This document shows, piece by piece, positions 59,497 through 64,000 of a stretch of 64,000 bases of DNA. The translations under genes and the position numbers were made by a program. Every line of letters begins with the position of its first letter. Positions within the stretch are counted from its first letter, which is position 1. The notes below the pieces were generated by a model. That model was not told the origin of the DNA and ran no database searches. It saw only the letters and a list, made by a program, of their open reading frames with translations. This DNA comes from an uncultured Pelagibacteraceae bacterium (GTDB lineage Bacteria > Pseudomonadota > Alphaproteobacteria > Pelagibacterales > Pelagibacteraceae): NCBI GenBank assembly GCA_902593905.1, contig CACJKF010000001.1, positions 310,001 to 374,000 on the forward strand. Reading direction: 5' to 3'.

Positions 59497-61365
59497 ATGG
59501 CTGAAAAACTTATTACAAAATCTTTTGAAAGACTTTTAGATAAAGGTAAACATAGAGGTTTTATTACTTACGAAGAGTTAGGAAAGTCTTTAGGCAAGCG
59601 TAACAGCACTAATGATAATATTGAGAAAGCTCTTATAATTTTAGTTGATGAAAAGATAACTTTTGTTGAAAAAAAATCACAATATCAATCAAATAAAAAG
59701 AAAGAACCATCTACCACTAGCGAGGAAAAGACCTCAGAAAAAAGTGATGATCCAATTAGAATGTATCTCAGAGAGATGGGTGGTGTTGAGCTTTTATCTA
59801 GAGAAGGTGAAATTGCAATAGCTAAAAGAATAGAGGCAGGGAAAGATGTGATGATTAATGCATTAACACAAAGCCCTTTAGTTGGAAAAAAAATTTTTGA
59901 ATGGAAAGAGCAAATTGAAAATCAACAATTATTAGTTAGAGATATAATTGATATAGACTCAACATATGAAGATTTTGAAGCACTTGATGACGATGATGAA
60001 TTGAAAATAAATAAAAAAGCTAAAGAAAAAAAAGAGAAAAAACTTACCGAAGAAAAAGATGAAAAAACTGGAGAAGAACCCCAAGTTGATGATGATGAGT
60101 TTAATGTTTCTTTGGCTAAAATGGAGGAGGAAATTAAACCAAAGATAATTAATATTTTGGATTCTTTAAACAAAAATTATTCCAAACTTCAAAAATATCA
60201 AAAAGAAAAATTAGAGTGTGTTTTAAATTCTAAAGAGCTTTCTATTTCGAAAAATAAAAATTTTAAAAAAATTCAAGAAATACTAGTTGACAACTTTAAA
60301 AACCTTCAACTAGCCCCTCATGTTGTTGAAGAATTGGTTCAAGCACATTATAAAGAGAATAAAAAAATTGTATCTTTAGAGGGTGTGTTATTGAGATTGG
60401 CGCTTGATAATAAAATTTCAAGAGAGGAATTTATAAAATATTATATTGGAAATGAAATCAATCCAAAATTTGAATCTTTTCTAAAAGAAAACCCAACGTG
60501 GAAAGCATTCTTTAAAAAATATAAAAAAGATTTTTCAGAGATTAGAGATAGATTAATTGAATTTAGTAAAAAGATTGGTTTATCAGTTGGTGAATTTAAA
60601 AAACTTGTAAGCAGAATTCAAAAAGGTGAACGGGAGTCAAGAATAGCAAAAAAAGAAATGGTTGAAGCCAATTTAAGATTAGTTATCTCGATTGCAAAAA
60701 AATATACTAACAGAGGTTTGCAGTTTTTAGATTTAATACAAGAGGGAAATATTGGCCTGATGAAAGCTGTAGATAAATTTGAATACAGAAGAGGTTATAA
60801 ATTCTCAACCTATGCCACTTGGTGGATTAGACAGGCGATTACAAGATCAATAGCTGATCAAGCTAGAACTATTAGAATACCGGTACATATGATAGAGACA
60901 ATTAATAAAATTGTGAGGACACAAAGACAAATAATGAGTGAGTTTGGAAGAGAGCCAACTCCTGAAGAGTTAGCAAAAAAACTTGCAATGCCGCTTGAAA
61001 AAGTGAGGAAAGTTTTAAAAATTGCAAAAGAACCAGTATCTTTAGAGACACCGGTCGGCGATGAAGAAGATAGTAGTTTAGGAGATTTTATAGAAGATAA
61101 AAATGCTTTACAGCCTTTAGATACTGCTATTCAATCAAACTTAAGTGAGTCAACAACAAAGATTTTGGCATCTTTAACTCCTAGAGAAGAAAGAGTATTA
61201 AGAATGCGTTTTGGTATTGGGATGAATACAGATCACACCTTAGAGGAAGTCGGTTTACAGTTCTCAGTTACTAGAGAAAGAATTCGACAAATTGAAGCTA
61301 AAGCACTCAGAAAACTTAAGCATCCAAGTAGATCAAAACAGTTAAAAAGTTTCCTGGAAAAATAA
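59497..61365 (+). CDS. rpoD: RNA polymerase primary sigma factor RpoD
   Basis: Housekeeping sigma-70 of 622 residues. Region 1.1 is short; region 1.2 follows as [22 protein letters not shown]; a Lys/Glu/Asp-rich non-conserved insert spans roughly 170-215; region 2 has [39 protein letters not shown] and [14 protein letters not shown] for -10 recognition; region 4 has [23 protein letters not shown], the -35 helix-turn-helix. It lies 52 bases after dnaG. Confidence 0.99.
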   Translation: MAEKLITKSFERLLDKGKHRGFITYEELGKSLGKRNSTNDNIEKALIILVDEKITFVEKKSQYQSNKKKEPSTTSEEKTSEKSDDPIRMYLREMGGVELLSREGEIAIAKRIEAGKDVMINALTQSPLVGKKIFEWKEQIENQQLLVRDIIDIDSTYEDFEALDDDDELKINKKAKEKKEKKLTEEKDEKTGEEPQVDDDEFNVSLAKMEEEIKPKIINILDSLNKNYSKLQKYQKEKLECVLNSKELSISKNKNFKKIQEILVDNFKNLQLAPHVVEELVQAHYKENKKIVSLEGVLLRLALDNKISREEFIKYYIGNEINPKFESFLKENPTWKAFFKKYKKDFSEIRDRLIEFSKKIGLSVGEFKKLVSRIQKGERESRIAKKEMVEANLRLVISIAKKYTNRGLQFLDLIQEGNIGLMKAVDKFEYRRGYKFSTYATWWIRQAITRSIADQARTIRIPVHMIETINKIVRTQRQIMSEFGREPTPEELAKKLAMPLEKVRKVLKIAKEPVSLETPVGDEEDSSLGDFIEDKNALQPLDTAIQSNLSESTTKILASLTPREERVLRMRFGIGMNTDHTLEEVGLQFSVTRERIRQIEAKALRKLKHPSRSKQLKSFLEK

Positions 61366-61393
61366 TTAATTGTGATATAAGTGTTAGTGTATT

Positions 61394-61470
61394 GGGCCTG
61401 TAGCTCAGTTGGTTAGAGCAGTACACTCATAATGTATTGGTCCCAGGTTCGAGTCCTGGCGGGCCCACCA
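61394..61470 (+). tRNA. tRNA with CAU anticodon, probably tRNA-Ile2 (k2C) or elongator tRNA-Met
   Basis: A 77-base cloverleaf: acceptor GGGCCTG faces CGGGCCC with an encoded ACCA end, D arm AGCTCAGTTGGTTAGAGC, anticodon loop CTCATAA (anticodon CAT), and T arm CCAGGTTCGAGTCCTGG. The CAT anticodon and non-initiator acceptor leave elongator Met or lysidine-modified Ile2. The variable region TTGGTC resembles E. coli Ile2, which I favour slightly. It may be read through from rpoD. Confidence 0.93.
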
Positions 61471-61471
61471 A

Positions 61472-62071
61472 TTAATTGTTTACAAATTCTTCGAGCTTTT
61501 GAATTAGTACAATTATATCATTATTATTTGAACTCAATATTGATGCAAATTCCTCTTTTTGAGTTCTAGCTAGGCTTAAACCTTCAACTATAAGATCTCT
61601 AATTAAGGGTTTGTCTGGATTCTTTGTATATATTCTCCAATCAATTTTGATTTCAGGACTTCCATCACTTGGACTTACTTTTGAATTCACGATCGTATAA
61701 CTAGCACTTTTTTTTTCTGAGCTTGTAACTTCAAATTTGCTAGACGAGTAATCTGCAAGTCTTGAAGTTAGGCTTTTTAAAAAATATTTTTCAAACGTCG
61801 ACTGATATTTAATTAGTTTATCTTTCTCTGCAGATTTTCGTAATTCTCCAAGTGTATAAAGACTTAATGCCTTAATATCTACATTTTCTAATGCAACTTT
61901 TTCAACAAAAATTTTTTTTTCTTCTTTAGTTAAGTTTTTGTCAGAAAGTTTATTAATCGCTTCTCCAACTAATTCTTTAACAAATTCTTCTGGATTAGAG
62001 CTATATCCATATAAAAATGAAGCATTCAAAATTATTATTGATGAAACTAGGAAAACAATTAATTTTTTCAT
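61472..62071 (-). CDS. mlaC: MlaC-family phospholipid-binding periplasmic protein
   Basis: Periplasmic lipid shuttle of the Ttg2D/MlaC family, 199 residues. A signal peptide (KLIVFLVSSIIILNASFLYG) is followed by helices SSNPEEFVKELVGEAINKL, then the core with LSLYTLGELRKSA, LIKYQSTFEKYFLKSLTSRLADYS, and the strand pair ending KIDWRIYTKNPDKPLIRDLIVEGLSLARTQKEEF. It would carry phospholipids between outer-membrane MlaA and an inner-membrane Mla complex, whose genes are not in this window. Confidence 0.9.
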   Translation of the reverse strand: MKKLIVFLVSSIIILNASFLYGYSSNPEEFVKELVGEAINKLSDKNLTKEEKKIFVEKVALENVDIKALSLYTLGELRKSAEKDKLIKYQSTFEKYFLKSLTSRLADYSSSKFEVTSSEKKSASYTIVNSKVSPSDGSPEIKIDWRIYTKNPDKPLIRDLIVEGLSLARTQKEEFASILSSNNNDIIVLIQKLEEFVNN

Positions 62072-62083
62072 TCTAAAATTATT

Positions 62084-62821
62084 TTAATTATCTAAATTTC
62101 CCCAGTCGTCCTGGCTATTTTTTGAATTATTAATTTTATTCTCTCTGTCTTGAAGGTAAATACTTTTGAATGAAGAGTACAAATCAATAGAGTTTTTTTC
62201 TAAACTATCAAAATTATTTATATTATTTGATCTAAAATCGACTGCTCCAGTACCTTTTACTGAATAGTAATCTAAACTATTTCCCGACAAACCGAACAAT
62301 TCTTGCTCTCTAATAGTTATGTGTGCAAAAGGGTCAACAAATGTATCTGCAATTAAGCCAATAGTATCCCTTGCGGTTGAAGGACCAAGGATTGGTAAAA
62401 CAAAATAACAACCTGGTCCAAAGCCGTATGCTCCTAATGTTTGACCTACATCCTCTTTAACAGGTTTTAAGCCAATTCTTTCAGCAGGATTTAAAAAACC
62501 TAAAATTCCTAAAGTTGTATTTACAAGAAAACTACCAGTAGCGTGACCCGCATCTTTAAAATTACCTTGTAATATAGAATTTGGTATCGAAAGAAGGGTT
62601 GAAATATTTGAAGTAAAATTACCAGTACCTTGTTGGATCGGCGTTGGTAATTTATTATAACCTTTTGCTAATGGTTCTAGGATTATGTCATCAAAGGCCA
62701 TATTAAATTTAAAAATACCCCTACTTACCCCTTCAAAGCACTCTTCAGCAGCTTTAACTTTTGGAACGTTAAAACCTAAAAAGATTAAACAAATTAGAAT
62801 TATAAAGTTTTTTTTAAACAT
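62084..62821 (-). CDS. mlaA: MlaA/VacJ-family outer-membrane lipid-transport protein
   Basis: Removes misplaced phospholipids from the outer leaflet. The 245-residue protein has a signal peptide (FIILICLIFLGFNVPKVKA). The VacJ core follows: GIFKFNMAFDD, LLSIPNSILQGNFKDAG, LVNTTLGILGFLNPAERIGLKPV, EDVGQTLGAYGFGPGCYFVLPILGPSTARD. No lipobox is seen: the Cys after the signal lies in EECFEG, within the mature domain, so signal peptidase I cleavage is likelier than lipidation. It is first in mlaA-mlaC with a 12-base gap. Confidence 0.93.
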   Translation of the reverse strand: MFKKNFIILICLIFLGFNVPKVKAAEECFEGVSRGIFKFNMAFDDIILEPLAKGYNKLPTPIQQGTGNFTSNISTLLSIPNSILQGNFKDAGHATGSFLVNTTLGILGFLNPAERIGLKPVKEDVGQTLGAYGFGPGCYFVLPILGPSTARDTIGLIADTFVDPFAHITIREQELFGLSGNSLDYYSVKGTGAVDFRSNNINNFDSLEKNSIDLYSSFKSIYLQDRENKINNSKNSQDDWGNLDN

Positions 62822-62892
62822 TATTTTATTACTATGCTATATATATATATTTATTATATAATCTATAAATAAATGTACTCAAAATAAGTATT

Positions 62893-62911
62893 TTTGGTGT
62901 TTTTAACCAAA
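62893..62911. promoter_or_regulatory. Short inverted repeat upstream of the amidase gene
   Basis: TTTGGT and ACCAAA are separated by 7 bases, 14 bases before the amidase start, in the 104-base mlaA gap that also contains an AT-alternating stretch. It could be a regulator site or chance; no known operator is recognised. Confidence 0.2.
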
Positions 62912-62925
62912 TTTATCTTAATAAT

Positions 62926-63645
62926 ATGAAAAAGACTTTTGATTTTTCTCCTAATTTTTCAAAAAAAAATAGATCTAAAAATTCGATCAAATTTGTAGTT
63001 ATTCATTATACAGGAATGCAATCAGAGATTGAATCTATTAAACGTCTTAAAAAGAAAAGTTCAAAAGTAAGCTGTCATTATTTAATAAATAAAAAAGGAA
63101 AAGTAATTCAAATGGTTAAAGAAAATAATATTGCTTGGCATGCCGGGAAATCTAAATGGAAAAATTTTAAAAATTTAAATAAGAACTCAATTGGAATAGA
63201 GTTGACAAATAAAGGTCATAAGCATGGATATGAAAACTTCTCAAAATTACAAATTCAATCTTTAGTCTCTCTATGCAAAGAACTTAAAAGAAAATACAAA
63301 ATTCCTACGCATAATTTTTTAGGTCATTCAGAAATTGCACCTTTAAGAAAACTGGATCCCGGAGAGAAGTTTCCATGGCAGAAATTAAGTAAGTTTAAAA
63401 TAGGAGTTTGGTTTAATGATGAAGATTCTATAGCAAAAAAAACCAAAAAAAGTGAATTTAAAAATTTATTTTTCAAAAACATTTATAAAATTGGCTACAG
63501 ATACTTTCAAATTTCTAAAAGACGAAATCAAGACAGAAAAATAATTAAAGTTTTTCAACAAAGATATTTGCCAAAAAAAGCAAATGGTAAAATAGACAAA
63601 AAAACCTATGAAATTAGCGCTTATTTAGCTAATAAATTTGCTTGA
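62926..63645 (+). CDS. N-acetylmuramoyl-L-alanine amidase (AmiD/AmpD type)
   Basis: Zinc amidase that cleaves the bond between muramic acid and the stem peptide. The 239 residues include FVVIHYTGMQ (zinc His), VSCHYLINKKGKVIQMV, NIAWHAGKSKW, SIGIELTNKG (Glu) and GHSEIAPLRKLDPGEKFPW (second His and Asp). A C-terminal peptidoglycan-binding-like helix set begins IGYRYFQ and contains KVFQQRYLPKKANGKID. No signal peptide is seen, so it may act in the cytoplasm as a recycling enzyme (AmpD-like) despite its AmiD-like tail. Confidence 0.9.
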   Translation: MKKTFDFSPNFSKKNRSKNSIKFVVIHYTGMQSEIESIKRLKKKSSKVSCHYLINKKGKVIQMVKENNIAWHAGKSKWKNFKNLNKNSIGIELTNKGHKHGYENFSKLQIQSLVSLCKELKRKYKIPTHNFLGHSEIAPLRKLDPGEKFPWQKLSKFKIGVWFNDEDSIAKKTKKSEFKNLFFKNIYKIGYRYFQISKRRNQDRKIIKVFQQRYLPKKANGKIDKKTYEISAYLANKFA

Positions 63646-63675
63646 AAAAATATTAATTATTAAATAAAAGCAAAA

Positions 63676-64000
63676 GGCCAGATAATCGGATAGTCGCTAT
63701 TTTGAATAAAATAGAGGAAAGTCCGGGCTCCATAAGGACACAGTGCCAGTTAATGACTGGCGAGGGTGACCTCAGGGACAGTGCCACAGAAAATAAACCG
63801 CCTGATCGAGGCAAGGGTGAAACGGCGAGGTAAGAGCTCACCGGTTTTTTGGTAACAAAAAACGCACGGCAAACCCCACTGGGAGCAAGGTTAAATAGAG
63901 GAGACATTGCATTAAATTGCTAAAAACAGTCTTTAGTTAGTCTTCTGGGTTAACCGCTTGAGCTTAAGTGTGAACTTGAGCCCAGATAAATGACATCTTC
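63676..64000 (+). ncRNA. rnpB: RNase P RNA (rnpB), 3' end cut by the window
   Basis: Catalytic RNA that trims the 5' leader of pre-tRNAs. Conserved elements in order are GAGGAAAGTCCGGGCTC (from about 63713), CAGTGCCACAGAAA, GGGTGAAACGGCGAGGTAAG, AGCTCACCG, GGCAAACCCCA, and near the window end CCCAGATAAATGACAT, the 3' half of the P4 region. This order matches bacterial type A. The high G+C content stands out from the flanking genes. The final helix lies beyond 64000. The 5' boundary is approximate. Confidence 0.95.

Noticed and set aside
60010..60110. Lys/Glu/Asp-rich segment of rpoD as a possible frameshift or insertion
   Set aside because: Primary sigma factors normally carry an acidic non-conserved region between regions 1.2 and 2.1, and the frame stays open with region 2 intact.
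62837..62872. AT-alternating stretch upstream of the amidase gene as a possible origin or repeat element
   Set aside because: It is short, has no DnaA-box cluster or iterons, and fits the general AT richness of spacers here.
63653..63907. An 84-codon open frame antisense to the end region of the window
   Set aside because: It lies fully opposite the RNase P RNA, whose conserved elements explain the sequence; the peptide has no recognisable motif.

Overview
The window looks like a chromosomal segment of a free-living marine alphaproteobacterium of the SAR11 group (Pelagibacterales). The evidence is a very low G+C content, almost no spacer DNA, Ala/Lys-poor economical proteins, and an alphaproteobacterial gene set: ctaB-ctaG between coxA and coxC, separate b and b' subunits in an F0-only ATP synthase operon, CcrM methylase, cytochrome bc1, mutY next to dciA-dsbA-smc, a retinal-synthesis cluster, and an RNase P RNA. 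I see no phage, insertion sequence, CRISPR array or transferred island. No gap between genes exceeds about 130 bases.

Layout. 1-8181 (+): rsmE, then the aa3-type cytochrome c oxidase operon (coxB, coxA, ctaB, a 36-residue CoxF-like protein, ctaG, coxC, surf1) running into thrC and a peroxiredoxin. 8174-20649 (-): one long directon, dciA-dsbA-smc-atpIBEF'F-crtI-crtB-crtY-blh-ispH-thrB-rnhA. It places the proton-channel half of ATP synthase directly upstream of the beta-carotene/retinal pathway. 20644-25188: mutY and an FAD monooxygenase (+) facing ccrM, rnhB and a family-4 uracil-DNA glycosylase (-). 25192-29113 (+): TPR protein, ispE, tRNA-Gln, CCA-adding enzyme. 29110-30859 (-): trmL, hemF, greA. 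30949-33514 (+): petABC (cytochrome bc1). 33491-39509 (-): lgt, midA-like, pgeF, prs, rplY, pth, ychF. 39561-43155: ubiK, a MarR/OmpR/EnvZ-type regulatory operon and ilvE. 43152-48872 (-): uvrB, an SDR, folB, uvrC, pgsA. 48911-52670: aspartate-type aminotransferase, trxB, and an ELM1-family gene overlapping a 2OG-Fe(II) oxygenase gene. 52667-57071 (-): carA-carB. 57199-61470 (+): yqeY-dnaG-rpoD and a CAU-anticodon tRNA. 61472-62821 (-): mlaA-mlaC. 62926-64000 (+): an amidase and RNase P RNA, cut by the window edge.

How it works together. The window carries much of the respiratory core: bc1, the terminal oxidase with its heme O and copper assembly factors, and ATP synthase F0. It also has isoprenoid steps (ispH, ispE) that feed the carotenoid/retinal genes; retinal would serve a proteorhodopsin encoded elsewhere. 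The rest is DNA repair (uvrB, uvrC, mutY, UDG), replication initiation (dnaG, dciA) and housekeeping.

Most notable: an SMC protein with no recognisable hinge; a family-4 UDG that has lost three of four Fe-S cysteines; a DnaG with a dismantled zinc finger; GANTC sites built into a putative ccrM promoter; all eight convergent protein-gene pairs overlapping at their stop codons; promoter-like boxes almost touching start codons; and an unexplained ELM1/2OG-oxygenase gene pair. Calls are from reading the sequence alone; no database search was possible.
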